In this document: piece by piece, positions 43,000 through 52,527 of the stretch | Layout: each line of letters opens with the position of its first letter | How positions within the stretch are numbered: position 1 is the stretch's first letter | Assembly (NCBI GenBank): GCA_018241425.1 | Contig: JAFEDU010000004.1 | Coordinates: 1-64,000, forward strand | Length of the DNA stretch: 64,000 nt | Direction of reading: 5' to 3' | From: Pseudomonadota bacterium | GTDB lineage: Bacteria; Pseudomonadota; Gammaproteobacteria; Steroidobacterales; Steroidobacteraceae | Translations under genes and position numbers: made by a program | The notes under the pieces: generated by a model | Told to the model about the DNA's origin: nothing | Databases searched by the model: none | The model's input: the letters and a program-made list of their open reading frames with translations, nothing else

Positions 43000-44232
43000 T
43001 CAGCGGATCTTGGTGCGCATTCCACCGGGTGGAACGCTGATGTTGTTGCTTCCCATCTGCAGCCCGGTCGTATAGATCGAGGAGATGGCGATGTAGTTGT
43101 TGCTGAGTTCATTGTCCTGCAGTACGACGCCCATGCCGTGGTTCAGTGCGATGGCGCCCTTCAGAAGAGTACCGTCGTAACGGTCGGTCTGGCCCGAGAT
43201 CTTGTTGCCAGTGATGCGCAGCGGTCCAGCGGTATTGATGTAGATGCCGCAGGACACCGCGTCCTGGATCGTATTGTCGGTGATATCCACCTGCTGCGGC
43301 ACCTGCCCGTTGCCGTGGGCGGCGCTGTTATAAACCATGATGCCGTAGCGGCCCAGCTCAGGACTCGGCCCGCGCGGCAGGCGCAGCCCTGTGTCCTTGA
43401 CGAGGTTCGCGTGCACGGTCGTGCCGTAGGTGCCCGCCCACACCGCGATACCCTTGTTCACGTACGCGGACTCGAGCGTGTTGTTGGCGATGACCGTGCC
43501 GCGGATCAGCCCGCCCTGGGGCGTGTTGTCCGGGCCATGGACCGAGATCATCGCCGCCACGTCGCTCATGAGTCCCGTGCCCGCGCAGCCCCCGGCAAGG
43601 TTGGCGTCACTGACCAGCACGTTATTGGTGATGCTGACCGCGCTCATCCCCGGGCTGTTCTCGGAGGCATTGACGTCGATCCAGCCGGTACCGTTGAAGT
43701 TGTGGACCTCGTTGCCGGTGACGCTGACGTTCTCGACCGGGGCGCTCTGGTTGCTGTCGGAGCGAACATAGATGGCGTGTCCGTAGTCGAAGTGCTTGTG
43801 ACACCCGCTGTCGTAGGGCGAGCCCTCCAGGCGCAGCCCACGGATCACCACGTTCGATGCGTTGCGCACCCACAGGAAACCCTGGTAAGTGCCGCCGGCC
43901 GCCACCGCGAGCACCGTCGCCTGCGGGCCATCGCCCTGCAGCGTGGTACCGGTCGGAATCGCAAAGCCCACGGCGTATCCGGTGGGCGCAAAGGTATAGG
44001 TCCCGGCGGCGATGTGGATCGTGCGGCCCTTGCAGTCGGCGAGCAGCTTGGTGAAGGCGGTGCTGTTGTCCGCCGCATCGGCCCGCAGCCCGTGGTCGGA
44101 TGCCTCGCAGGTTTCCTGCGCGTTCGCTGCGGCGCAGAACAGCATAAACGCCGCCGCCACCGCGAGGCTCAAAACCGCCATGACGCCAGCGCGGCAAACT
44201 CGTCCGTGATTGCCCATGTGTGCGTTCCCCAT
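43000..44232 (-). CDS. Secreted right-handed beta-helix protein
   Basis: Exported protein of 410 residues. Signal peptide about 1-39 (ANA-QE). The rest shows parallel beta-helix rungs with N-rich ladders (VRNASNVVIRGLRLEG, VENVSVTGNEVHNF, AVSITNNVLVSD, GTVIANNTLES, QVDITDNTIQD, PLRITGNKISGQ), the fold of pectate lyases and polysaccharide epimerases. A leading domain KGRTIHIAAGTYTFAPTGYA is typical of pectate-lyase-like proteins. Its place among biosynthesis genes suggests it trims or modifies the polymer in the periplasm. No catalytic residues can be assigned by eye. Confidence 0.75.
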   Translation of the reverse strand: MGNAHMGNHGRVCRAGVMAVLSLAVAAAFMLFCAAANAQETCEASDHGLRADAADNSTAFTKLLADCKGRTIHIAAGTYTFAPTGYAVGFAIPTGTTLQGDGPQATVLAVAAGGTYQGFLWVRNASNVVIRGLRLEGSPYDSGCHKHFDYGHAIYVRSDSNQSAPVENVSVTGNEVHNFNGTGWIDVNASENSPGMSAVSITNNVLVSDANLAGGCAGTGLMSDVAAMISVHGPDNTPQGGLIRGTVIANNTLESAYVNKGIAVWAGTYGTTVHANLVKDTGLRLPRGPSPELGRYGIMVYNSAAHGNGQVPQQVDITDNTIQDAVSCGIYINTAGPLRITGNKISGQTDRYDGTLLKGAIALNHGMGVVLQDNELSNNYIAISSIYTTGLQMGSNNISVPPGGMRTKIR

Positions 44233-44256
44233 CGTCGTTCGCGCCTGCCGCCCCGG

Positions 44257-45225
44257 TCAGCTGTCTGCGGCTGCAGACACCCGGCGGATCGAACTCTGTG
44301 CACGGTACCAGTCGTACACCTGCTGGATGCCGTCGTGCAGCGCAATCCTTGGCTGCCAGCCCAGCGCTCGCAAGCGGCTTACATCGAGCAGTTTGCGCGG
44401 CGTACCGTCGGGCTTGGTGGTGTCGAACTCGAGCCGACCGCGGTAGCCCGTAACGCCGATGATTGTGTCACACAGCTCCCGGATGGTCACGTCCTCACCC
44501 GTGCCGACATTGATGATCTGCTCCCCGTCATAACGCTCGAGCAGCATCACCGCGGCGTCGGCAAGGTCATCGACGTGCAGGAATTCGCGCCGTGGCGTGC
44601 CGCTCCCCCAGGCAACGACCTGGGGATCGTCGCGCTCCGTCGCCTCGTGGAACCGCCGCAGCAGCGCCGGCAGCACGTGTGCGCTCTGCAGGTCGAAGTT
44701 GTCGCCGGGACCATACAGGTTGGTGGGCATCAGGGAGATCGCGTTGAAGCCGTACTCACGACGCAGCGCCTGACACAATTTGATACCAGCGATCTTGGCC
44801 ACCGCGTACCACTCGTTGGTGGGCTCCAGGGGCCCGGTCAGCAGGTACTCCTCTTTAATGGGTTGCGGCGCCAGGCGCGGGTAGATGCAGCTCGACCCCA
44901 GGAACAGGAGCTTTCCGGCGCCCGAGCGGTAGGCGGCGTCGATCACGTTGTCCTGGATCAGCAGGTTGTCGCGAATGAACTGCGCCGGGTGGGAGCTGTT
45001 GGCGTGTATCCCGCCGACCTTCGCGGCCGCCAGCACCACGACCTGCGGACGTTCCCGGGCGAAGAAGCTGCGCACCGCAGCCTGGTCGGTGAGGTCCAGC
45101 TCGGCGCGCGTACGCTGCACCAGGTTGGTATAGCCGGCACGCTGCAGCGCGCGCGAGATCGCCGATCCGACCATGCCGCGGTGCCCGGCCACATAGATGC
45201 TGGCGCTGCGCGCGATCGTGGCCAT
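44257..45225 (-). CDS. fcl: GDP-L-fucose synthase
   Basis: Epimerase-reductase of 322 residues that converts GDP-4-keto-6-deoxymannose to GDP-L-fucose with NADPH. Short-chain dehydrogenase fold: nucleotide loop [41 protein letters not shown] and the YxxxK catalytic pair in [15 protein letters not shown]. Its start lies 2 bases after the gmd stop. A longer open frame upstream overlaps gmd and is spurious. Confidence 0.95.
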   Translation of the reverse strand: MATIARSASIYVAGHRGMVGSAISRALQRAGYTNLVQRTRAELDLTDQAAVRSFFARERPQVVVLAAAKVGGIHANSSHPAQFIRDNLLIQDNVIDAAYRSGAGKLLFLGSSCIYPRLAPQPIKEEYLLTGPLEPTNEWYAVAKIAGIKLCQALRREYGFNAISLMPTNLYGPGDNFDLQSAHVLPALLRRFHEATERDDPQVVAWGSGTPRREFLHVDDLADAAVMLLERYDGEQIINVGTGEDVTIRELCDTIIGVTGYRGRLEFDTTKPDGTPRKLLDVSRLRALGWQPRIALHDGIQQVYDWYRAQSSIRRVSAAADS

Positions 45226-45227
45226 GG

Positions 45228-46316
45228 CTACTCGGCGGTGCGCGCGACGGCGTAGCCCTCGCGCGCGACCAGGGCATCGCGCCGGGCGAGCGCCAGGTCC
45301 GCGTCGACCATTTCCTTCACCAGCTCCTCGAAGGTGGTCTCCGGCTGCCAGCCCAGCTCGGCCCGGATGCGGCTCGCATCCCCGAGTAGGGAATCCACTT
45401 CCGCCGGCCGGAAGTAGCGCGGGTCGACACGCACGAGGGTACGCCCGCTGGCGGCATCGACCCCGACTTCCTCCGCGCCGCGCCCGGACCAGCGGATCTC
45501 CATGCCCAGGTGGCGCGCGGCGCTCTGCACGAACTCCCGTACCGAGCGCTGCTCGCCGGTCGCGACCACGTAGTCCTTCGGGGTCTGCTGCTGCAGCATC
45601 AGCCACTGGGCGCGGACGTAGTCACGCGCATGCCCCCAGTCGCGCCTGGCATCGAGGTTGCCCAGGTGCAGCGTCGGCTGCAGCCCGGCCTGGATGCGGG
45701 TGAGTCCGCGGGTGATCTTGCGCGAGACGAAGGTCTCTCCCCTCATGGGAGACTCGTGGTTGAACAGGATCCCGCTGCAGGCATACATGCCGTAGGCCTC
45801 GCGGTAGTTCACGCAGATCCAGTGCGCATACAGCTTAGCGACCCCGTAAGGGGAGCGCGGGTAGAACGGCGTCGTCTCCCGCTGCGGCACTTCCTGGACC
45901 TTGCCGAACATCTCCGAGGTCGAGGCCTGGTAGAAGCGCGTGCGGCGCTCGAGCCCCAGGATGCGCAGTGCCTCGAGCATGCGCAGGGTCCCGACCGCGT
46001 CCGCGTTGGCAGTGTACTCGGGCGTCTCGAACGAGACGGCCACGTGGCTCTGGGCGGCCAGGTTGTAGATCTCGTCCGGCTGCACCTGCTGGATGATGCG
46101 GATGAGATTGGTCGCATCGGTCAGGTCGCCGTAATGCAGGGTCAGGCGCACGTCCGGTTCGTGGGGATCCTGGTAGAGCCGGTCGATGCGGTCAGTGTTC
46201 AGGAGCGAGGCGCGTCGTTTGATACCGTGGACGCGGTAGCCCTTGGCGAGCAGCAGTTCAGCGAGGTAGGCACCATCCTGCCCGGTGATGCCGGATATCA
46301 AGGCAATCTTCGACAC
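45228..46316 (-). CDS. gmd: GDP-mannose 4,6-dehydratase
   Basis: Makes GDP-4-keto-6-deoxymannose from GDP-mannose, 362 residues. NADP loop [27 protein letters not shown], YxxxK in [19 protein letters not shown], and [19 protein letters not shown], all diagnostic of Gmd. Paired with fcl it gives GDP-L-fucose. GDP-mannose comes from ManB and ManC, encoded 9 kb downstream on the same strand. Confidence 0.96.
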   Translation of the reverse strand: MSKIALISGITGQDGAYLAELLLAKGYRVHGIKRRASLLNTDRIDRLYQDPHEPDVRLTLHYGDLTDATNLIRIIQQVQPDEIYNLAAQSHVAVSFETPEYTANADAVGTLRMLEALRILGLERRTRFYQASTSEMFGKVQEVPQRETTPFYPRSPYGVAKLYAHWICVNYREAYGMYACSGILFNHESPMRGETFVSRKITRGLTRIQAGLQPTLHLGNLDARRDWGHARDYVRAQWLMLQQQTPKDYVVATGEQRSVREFVQSAARHLGMEIRWSGRGAEEVGVDAASGRTLVRVDPRYFRPAEVDSLLGDASRIRAELGWQPETTFEELVKEMVDADLALARRDALVAREGYAVARTAE

Positions 46317-46369
46317 AAAACACCCGCCCGATGACTAGAGCGTGGAGTCTAGCACCGGGCCCGGCTGCC

Positions 46370-48310
46370 TCAGGGCAGCGTCGCGGCGAACGGCAGAGAC
46401 AGGCTACGGATGCTGTTGATCGGGCGGTCGTTGCCGGCATTCGGGTCGGTCCCGCCGGTCCCGGCGATGATCACGAGCTTGAGCGAAGTTTCAGCCCCCA
46501 CCACGTAACAGGTCGGCGCGTGGCGCGGCTCGAAGACGTCATTGTCCGATAGCGCGGTGCCGACGTCAGCCTTGAACTGCTTCCAGTCGGTGCCGTTCTT
46601 GGAGTACCAAAGGTCGGCATGATTCGCGCCGTAGCGCCGCGTGATCGTGCCCCCGTTATTGTTGTAGTCGGTGGGTGCATAGCCCCCGACCAGCCAAACC
46701 ACCCCATCACCATTGGTGGCAGCGCACGACCACATCCGTCCGGGCCATGCGTTTACCGTGGTGCTCTGGGTCCAGTTGACGCCGTCGGGCGAGGACCAGA
46801 CGTCGTTGTAGACCTTGGAGTAGTCGCAGGCTCCGCCGCCCACGATCCACATCTTGCCGTTGAGCACGAAGGCTGCCTCCCCGCAGCGTGGCGCGAAGTT
46901 CGGGATCGCGCCGAGTGCGGTCCATGTGGCCGCATCGGCATCCGTCGTCGAGTACACCAGCGCCGCTTCGGGCTTGAAGTAGTAGAGCGTGGAGCCGAGG
47001 ATCAGGGCGCGTGAATTTTCGGTGGCCTGCGTGGTCACCGGACCCGGCACAGCCGTGCCGTCGGATTGATTGTTGCGCGCCCAGTGCACCCCATCGGCAG
47101 ACCGCCACACGGTCGAACCAATGGCCGTCAGCTGGCCGTTCCATACCGTCAGCGAACTGTATGAGTCGTAGAAATCCGTCGGTACCGGGGCGTCCTGCAC
47201 GCCGTTGTTCAGGCCCGGGATGATGTCGCGCGGGTTGGGCGCGGTGGCAGTCTCAAATGAGGCAGTGGCGTTCCAGGCAAAGCCGAGGTCGTCGCTCGAA
47301 CTCCACAGGTCGAAGTAGCTGCAGGTGAGGAAGCAGCTGTTGGAGTTAGTCGGCACAGTGTATCCGCCACTCACCCATGCATGGCCCAGGAACAGCGCCC
47401 CGTGCGCACTGTCGCGCGGGGCGAACGGCGCGTTGCCGTTCGCCGTCCAGTCGGCCACCGAGACGGTCTGCCCTCCCCCATCCAGATTCTGGCCGTTCGG
47501 GCTGAGGTACACGGCGCCAGAATTGAGCTGCGCCAGCACGCCGCCGGACACCTGCACCAGTCGCTGCACGAGGAGGTTGGAGCTCGTGGCGCTGACGGTG
47601 TTGCCACCGCCGCCGAGATTGGAGTTATCGGGGCTGTAGAACGTCGTGCCGGTGTCGAACAGCGTCACCACCGCGTCAGCGGTACCGACGGGCACGATCT
47701 GCACGACCTGCTGCCCGCCCGCATAGATCTTGACGGTCTTACCGCCGCCGGCGAGATTGAGGCCGTCGGGGCTGTAGTAAACCGGACCGTTGTTGGCGAA
47801 GATGGCGTCCACGCCGCTGCCAACCGGCACGAGTGCGTTTACGACGCCCTCGCCCTGGTAAGCCAACTGGGTCGATCCCCCGCCGCCGAGGTTGGTGCCG
47901 TCGGGACTCATGTAGACCGTGCCGTCTGACATGAGCGCCTCGACGCCGCTGCCGACCGCGGCGATCTGCTTCACCGACAGGTTGCCGCTGTAGGCGGCGA
48001 TCGTCGCGCCGCCTCCGCCCAGGTTATAGCCGTCCGGGCTGTAGTAGGCCGCCCCGTCCGGAAAAAGGGCTACGACCGCCGGGCCGTTCGGGATGTGCAC
48101 GATCGCACTGTACGCGCCGGTCTCGGTCGCAACGGTCGACTGGTTGTTCAGAACTTCGGATGTGGGTGTCGAGCCGGAAGACCCCCCGCACGCGGACAGG
48201 ACGAGTGCGGCCATCGCCGGAACAGCGCGCCGCAGTGTGCCTGGAACGAAACTCGCCGGGGATAATGTCAAATCGCTCACGCCGGTCACGCGGTCCTCAT
48301 ACCTCAGCAA
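46370..48310 (-). CDS. Repeat lipoprotein with C-terminal propeller-like domain
   Basis: A protein of about 646 residues. AALVLSAC is a lipobox with Cys41 if ATG 48310 is used; GTG 48280 is an equally possible start. Residues about 86-283 hold five repeats of a 44-46-residue unit centred on SPDGxNLGGGG (91, 135, 180, 226, 270). The C-terminal half has spaced WxSxDGxxW motifs (VWRSADGVHWARN, DVWSSPDGVNWTQS, DLWYSKNGTDWKQF), recalling Asp-box sialidase or kelch propellers, plus paired cysteines. I do not recognise the repeat family. It lies between wzx and gmd, so a role in binding or handling the secreted polymer is plausible. Confidence 0.65.
   Translation of the reverse strand: MLRYEDRVTGVSDLTLSPASFVPGTLRRAVPAMAALVLSACGGSSGSTPTSEVLNNQSTVATETGAYSAIVHIPNGPAVVALFPDGAAYYSPDGYNLGGGGATIAAYSGNLSVKQIAAVGSGVEALMSDGTVYMSPDGTNLGGGGSTQLAYQGEGVVNALVPVGSGVDAIFANNGPVYYSPDGLNLAGGGKTVKIYAGGQQVVQIVPVGTADAVVTLFDTGTTFYSPDNSNLGGGGNTVSATSSNLLVQRLVQVSGGVLAQLNSGAVYLSPNGQNLDGGGQTVSVADWTANGNAPFAPRDSAHGALFLGHAWVSGGYTVPTNSNSCFLTCSYFDLWSSSDDLGFAWNATASFETATAPNPRDIIPGLNNGVQDAPVPTDFYDSYSSLTVWNGQLTAIGSTVWRSADGVHWARNNQSDGTAVPGPVTTQATENSRALILGSTLYYFKPEAALVYSTTDADAATWTALGAIPNFAPRCGEAAFVLNGKMWIVGGGACDYSKVYNDVWSSPDGVNWTQSTTVNAWPGRMWSCAATNGDGVVWLVGGYAPTDYNNNGGTITRRYGANHADLWYSKNGTDWKQFKADVGTALSDNDVFEPRHAPTCYVVGAETSLKLVIIAGTGGTDPNAGNDRPINSIRSLSLPFAATLP
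47462..48055 (-). repeat. Five tandem SPDGxNLGGGG protein repeats
   Basis: Coding repeat within the lipoprotein gene. Each unit is about 135 bases and ends in a glycine-rich turn: SPDGYNLGGGG, SPDGTNLGGGG, SPDGLNLAGGG, SPDNSNLGGGG, SPNGQNLDGGG. The linkers share a VGSGVDAL-like strand followed by G-x-V/T-Y/F. Divergence between units shows an old duplication. The pattern suggests one blade or rung per unit. Confidence 0.75.
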
Positions 48311-48525
48311 ACCGATCCAACGCAGAACTGCCGGCGCCGCTGACGCATGCCCGCCCCTGAGGACGACCGCGCACGAGACGCTTCGGCCGGCTCCGTTCTG
48401 GCACCATTCCTGAAGTGGCCCTCATGGCCACGGCACTTGCGCCGGGATCGGGTACGCCATGTCGAGCGGCCGGTTCACGTGCCGGTATCTGCCGGTACCC
48501 GTTCCAACAGTCATCGTCGACTGAA

Positions 48526-49995
48526 TTACCCCCGCTGACGCTGCTGTCCGGCGCTGGGATCACCAACATGCAGCTGCGCAAGCGACCTGAGTATAGCAGT
48601 CCCGCCGCGCAGCCTAAGCCACCCGGCGAGCACGACCGTCATAAGAAATCCATAGCCGGCAACGCGCGCCACCGCCAGGTGCGCCTGGTGAACCGTCGCT
48701 GCACCGGCCACCGCCACCGAGAGCACCCCCAGACCCGACCCACAGGCGCGGCGAAAATCGGCAAGGGGGAAGCCGCAGGCGATGAAAGTCGTTAGGAAGT
48801 AGACCCAGTAGTAGATGAGTCCCAGGGCGGCAAAGGCCCACGTGACCGAGACCGGGTCCAGAAACTGGGCCAAGACGCCTACGGTCACAACGGATACCAG
48901 GGTGAAACTCGCCTCGAGGGCGAACCCGGCGTGTTGGCGCCGGAAGGAGTCGAAGGCGCGGTCGAGCCAGCAGGTCGCCGCAAGCATCAGCGCGGGGGCG
49001 GCGAGCGCCCGCAGGTAGGGGCCGGTGCCATGCCATTTCTCAGACAGCAGCTCGTCGGTGAGGCCGGGAGCCTCGATCGCGAAGGCGGTATAGGGCACCA
49101 CCAGGGCGACAAACATGGTCTCGACCAGGGCACCGGCGATCCGGCCCACGGCTTCCCGCGTGCCGCGGCTTGCGATCGAGTAGAAGATCGGGGATACGGC
49201 GCTGTAGATGAGCGAGTTGGGTGCAAAGGCCACCCGGTAAGCCAGCCCGAACCGGCCGACGGCCGCCGCACCTGCCCCGAGGCCGAGCATGATCTGGATG
49301 AGCCGGTCGCGAACCGAGGATGCGAGGGCATAACCGACCATGTAGGTCGGAAACCGGCGGTAGCGAGCGGCCGCAATGCGCATGCCGCGCAGTGAAGCTC
49401 CGCGCAGCCAGTGGCCCGGCAGGTGCGCCGGAAACGCGAGGCAAAGGCTCTGTGCCACCAGCGCCCCGACGTATCCCCACACCAGCGCCGGCAACTGGGG
49501 CATCACCCGCACCAGCAACAGCTGCATCACCACGGTCATCAGCGCGAAGGTGAACTGGCCGACGCCGATGCTGAGGAATCGGGAGTCCCGCACGCACCAG
49601 CTCGTCAGGCAGCGCTGCACCGCGCCGACCAGGGTCGCAGCCGCGAGCGCCAGGCCGAAGGATCGACCGACCTGGGACGCCTCTCCCGACAGCAGCGCGG
49701 GCGCGATGATCGCCAGCAGCGCAATGCCGCTAGCCACGACCAGCGTAATCGCCATCACCAGGCTGCTCAGCGCCTGCGCTATCATCGCCTGGCGCGGCAG
49801 CACGATCGCCGAGTCGTAGCGCAGGCCGGCGAACACGCTGATCACGGCCGTGATGCCAACGAAAATGACGTACTCGCCGTAGGCGCCGGGATCGAACTGC
49901 CGCGAGTAGAGCGGCAGTGTCCCGATGACCAGAAGCTGCCCCGCTGCAGTAAGGCTACCCAGGGCTATGGCGCGCGATACGACGCGGACAGCCAT
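48526..49995 (-). CDS. wzx: Wzx-type polysaccharide flippase
   Basis: Membrane protein of 489 residues with about 12-14 hydrophobic helices and no cytoplasmic ATPase domain, in the MOP/PST superfamily (polysaccharide biosynthesis protein). It would move the undecaprenyl-linked repeat unit to the periplasmic face. Opens with AVRVVSRAIALGSLTAAGQL and carries the typical long helix pairs with charged residues (RRFPTYMVGYALASSVRDRL). It follows wbpG after 6 bases. Upstream of the next gene, 48311-48525 holds no gene, only a short direct repeat TGCCGGTA at 48480 and 48490. Confidence 0.85.
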   Translation of the reverse strand: MAVRVVSRAIALGSLTAAGQLLVIGTLPLYSRQFDPGAYGEYVIFVGITAVISVFAGLRYDSAIVLPRQAMIAQALSSLVMAITLVVASGIALLAIIAPALLSGEASQVGRSFGLALAAATLVGAVQRCLTSWCVRDSRFLSIGVGQFTFALMTVVMQLLLVRVMPQLPALVWGYVGALVAQSLCLAFPAHLPGHWLRGASLRGMRIAAARYRRFPTYMVGYALASSVRDRLIQIMLGLGAGAAAVGRFGLAYRVAFAPNSLIYSAVSPIFYSIASRGTREAVGRIAGALVETMFVALVVPYTAFAIEAPGLTDELLSEKWHGTGPYLRALAAPALMLAATCWLDRAFDSFRRQHAGFALEASFTLVSVVTVGVLAQFLDPVSVTWAFAALGLIYYWVYFLTTFIACGFPLADFRRACGSGLGVLSVAVAGAATVHQAHLAVARVAGYGFLMTVVLAGWLRLRGGTAILRSLAQLHVGDPSAGQQRQRG

Positions 49996-50001
49996 CGGCG
50001 A

Positions 50002-51135
50002 TCAGCGGATCCAGCGCAGCTTGTGGCGCAGAAAGCGGTAGAGATCCAGCCCGCGACCAAAGATCCAGTGGTTCTGCAGGTTCGGGTAGTCCATGTAGCG
50101 CCGCCGGGGCGAGGCCATGATGGCGTCGAACTCCTGGCGCGAGACCCCGAGCTTCTTCGCAACGAACTCCGTGTCCGGCTCGATCTGGTCGGGCGGATAC
50201 GCCGGCAATGCGATCTCGTCCAGCGCCTGCGCGCGCGACATCTGGCCGCTGCAGACCAGGGTGGACAAGTGCATGCGTCGCTTGTCGTAGCCGAACTTGT
50301 GCGGAAGCATCCAGCCCTGGTAGAACTTGGTGTAGAGCGACTCGTAGTGCTTTCCGCCGTAGTCTTCCCAGCCGTACTTGTCCATCAGCAGGCGCTTGGC
50401 TTCCGCCTTGTCGTACTCCAGGTAGTCGAGCATGAAAATCGTGCGTGGCCGGTGCAGCACGATGTTCAGGACCAGCCGCACGACCGGGATCACCGGGAAG
50501 TACTTCAGGCGCTTGCCCGTAAAGCGGCGGTAGACGCTCTTGATGTAGCGGCCATCGAGGTGCCCCTGCGACCACTCGCGCACGTGGATGCCCTCGGTGC
50601 GGAAGTTGATGCCGCTGATGCAGTAGCCGATGTGATGCCGCGCGCTGGCGTTGTAGAAGGAGGCCACGATCGCGTGGTCAGAAGGGATTTCCGAGTCCGG
50701 CGTCGAGGCACGCAGGAAAGCCAGCTGCAGTTCGCGGAACTCCTTCCAGTTGAGCACCACCGTGGACAGGTCGATCTGCAGCGCATCGAGTAGCCGCTTG
50801 ATGTTGCCGACGGCCTTCTCGGAGTTCCAGCCGTTGTCGACGTGGATCGCGAGTGGCCGGAGCCCGAGCTCCTTGACCTTGATCGCGAGGTAGCTGGAAT
50901 CGACCCCGCCGCTCACGCCGATAATGCAGTCATAGTCGTGCCCGCGTCCCTGGGCCTTCATCTCCTCGACCAGCGCGTTGAGCTGACGCGTGCGCTCAGC
51001 GAGCGGCAGAGAGTAGAACTGGGCGCGCTTGAACCAGCCGGTGCAGTGGTTACACACGCCCCCGGCATCGAAGACGATGTCCGGGTCGGTCGTGTCCATG
51101 ATGCAGCGGGTGCAGATCTGATAGGGCTTTGACAT
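50002..51135 (-). CDS. WbpG-like N-acetyl sugar amidotransferase
   Basis: ATP-dependent ligase of 377 residues that, with HisH2 and HisF2, turns an acetamido group of a UDP-sugar into an acetamidino group (established for Pseudomonas aeruginosa O5 WbpG). Two CxxC pairs near the start (CTRC, CNHC) bind zinc. The PP-loop is GVSGGVDSSYLA, and DYLEYDKAEAK and the FGYDKRR segment follow. ATG 51135 gives the family N-terminus MSKPYQICTRC. It lies 4 bases after hisF2. Confidence 0.88.
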   Translation of the reverse strand: MSKPYQICTRCIMDTTDPDIVFDAGGVCNHCTGWFKRAQFYSLPLAERTRQLNALVEEMKAQGRGHDYDCIIGVSGGVDSSYLAIKVKELGLRPLAIHVDNGWNSEKAVGNIKRLLDALQIDLSTVVLNWKEFRELQLAFLRASTPDSEIPSDHAIVASFYNASARHHIGYCISGINFRTEGIHVREWSQGHLDGRYIKSVYRRFTGKRLKYFPVIPVVRLVLNIVLHRPRTIFMLDYLEYDKAEAKRLLMDKYGWEDYGGKHYESLYTKFYQGWMLPHKFGYDKRRMHLSTLVCSGQMSRAQALDEIALPAYPPDQIEPDTEFVAKKLGVSRQEFDAIMASPRRRYMDYPNLQNHWIFGRGLDLYRFLRHKLRWIR

Positions 51136-51139
51136 CTCT

Positions 51140-51919
51140 TTAGTGATTCCGGGGGCGGCTGCCGAGCGCAACGATCTCGGCCGGCCGCGGGTAACTGATC
51201 AACGGTGCACGGTGCTTGCCGTGAAGCACGAACATCGTACCGGCGGCGGCGGCCGACACGCCCGGGGTGTGGAGTACCTCGCCCAGGTGTGCAAGGCTAC
51301 CGGCTCCTCCGCATGCAATGACGGGAATCTGGACCGTCGCGCCGATTTCCCGTGTGAGCGCAAGATCGTAGCCGGTGCGCGCCCCCTCCAGATCGATCGA
51401 CTGCACGAAAAGCTCACCGGCACCGCAATCCTGCATCTGTCTTGCGTACTGAACCGGATCGATCCCGGCGGCCCTGGTGCCGCTGAGGGTGTAGACATCG
51501 CGGCGACCGAACAGCGGCTTGTGCACGTCGATGGACACCACGATGCTCTGCGCGCCGAACACCTCGGAGGCCGACCGGACCAGGGCTCCGCCGAGAGCTG
51601 CCGATCCCAGCACCACTTTCTCGATCCCGATCGACAGGATGCGGCGAATCTGCTCGAGCTGCGTGATTCCGCCGCCGTAGGCGAGCGGCATGAACGCCTC
51701 GGAGGCGAACTCCTCGATCATCGCGTAGTCCGGCTCGCGGTGGTCACGGCTGGCGCGGATGTCGCAGACGATGAGCTCGTCGCACTCCAGGTCGTTGAAG
51801 AGCTTGACCGCGTTGATCGGGTCGCCGAGGTACTGGGGATCCTTGAAGCGACGCGTCTTGAACAGCTCACCGTCGGCGAACTGCAGACAAGGGATCACGC
51901 GGGGTCGAAGCGAACTCAT
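51140..51919 (-). CDS. HisF2, cyclase-like partner of the sugar amidotransferase
   Basis: HisF-like barrel of 259 residues. It opens RPRVIPCLQFADG where histidine-pathway HisF has IPCLDVxxG, so the catalytic Asp11 is replaced by Gln. The second catalytic Asp position is kept (SIDLEGARTGYD) and the phosphate loops YGGGITQL and ACGGAGS remain. Loss of Asp11 argues against a role in histidine synthesis and fits an ammonia-channel role with WbpG. The start overlaps hisH2 (ATGA). It is a distant paralogue of the his-operon hisF at 10408. Confidence 0.88.
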   Translation of the reverse strand: MSSLRPRVIPCLQFADGELFKTRRFKDPQYLGDPINAVKLFNDLECDELIVCDIRASRDHREPDYAMIEEFASEAFMPLAYGGGITQLEQIRRILSIGIEKVVLGSAALGGALVRSASEVFGAQSIVVSIDVHKPLFGRRDVYTLSGTRAAGIDPVQYARQMQDCGAGELFVQSIDLEGARTGYDLALTREIGATVQIPVIACGGAGSLAHLGEVLHTPGVSAAAAGTMFVLHGKHRAPLISYPRPAEIVALGSRPRNH

Positions 51920-52527
51920 GTCTGTGCGAAGTTGGCGAGCAGCTGCAGGCCGAAGCGGTGGCTCTTCTCGGGATGAAACTGCACGCCGGCGATGCTCCCG
52001 GAACAGATAGCGGCTGCGAACTCGATGCCGTAGGCACAGGATGCCAGCATGTTCCGGGGGCTGTCGCACAACACACAGTAGGAGTGCACGAAGTAGAACC
52101 GGCTCTCCTCCAGCAGCCCGCGTGCCAGGGGATGCTCCGGCTGGTTCCAGCGAACGGCGTCCCAGCCCATGTGGGGAATGCGCAGGCCCTGCGCATCCGG
52201 CAGCCTGCGCGTGTGCGCCTCGATGAGGCCGAGGCCGGGCAGCCGGCCCTCCTCGCTGCCGGAGGTGAGCATCTGCATCCCGACGCAGATCCCGAGGAGC
52301 GGCCTCCCCGAATGCGCGAAATCCATGAGGGCGCCGCGCAGCCCGGAGTCATCCAGTAAGCTCATGCAGGCATCGAACGCGCCGATCCCCGGCAGGATGA
52401 CGCGCTTGGCACTGGCGAGGGCATGCGCATCGGTCACGACCTGTGCCGAGACCCGCAGCTTGCGCAGCATGTTGACAATCGAGCCGACGTTTCCGATCCC
52501 GTAGCCTACGACCGCTATCTCTGCCAC
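51916..52527 (-). CDS. HisH2, glutaminase for the sugar amidotransferase
   Basis: Class I glutaminase of 203 residues. Nucleophile Cys81 in GICVGMQML and the His/Glu pair in GVQFHPEKS are intact, so ammonia can be released. It is paired with hisF2 and wbpG in the order known from P. aeruginosa O5. The his operon has its own hisH, so this copy is dedicated to the polysaccharide. It overlaps wzy by 13 bases. Confidence 0.9.
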   Translation of the reverse strand: MAEIAVVGYGIGNVGSIVNMLRKLRVSAQVVTDAHALASAKRVILPGIGAFDACMSLLDDSGLRGALMDFAHSGRPLLGICVGMQMLTSGSEEGRLPGLGLIEAHTRRLPDAQGLRIPHMGWDAVRWNQPEHPLARGLLEESRFYFVHSYCVLCDSPRNMLASCAYGIEFAAAICSGSIAGVQFHPEKSHRFGLQLLANFAQT

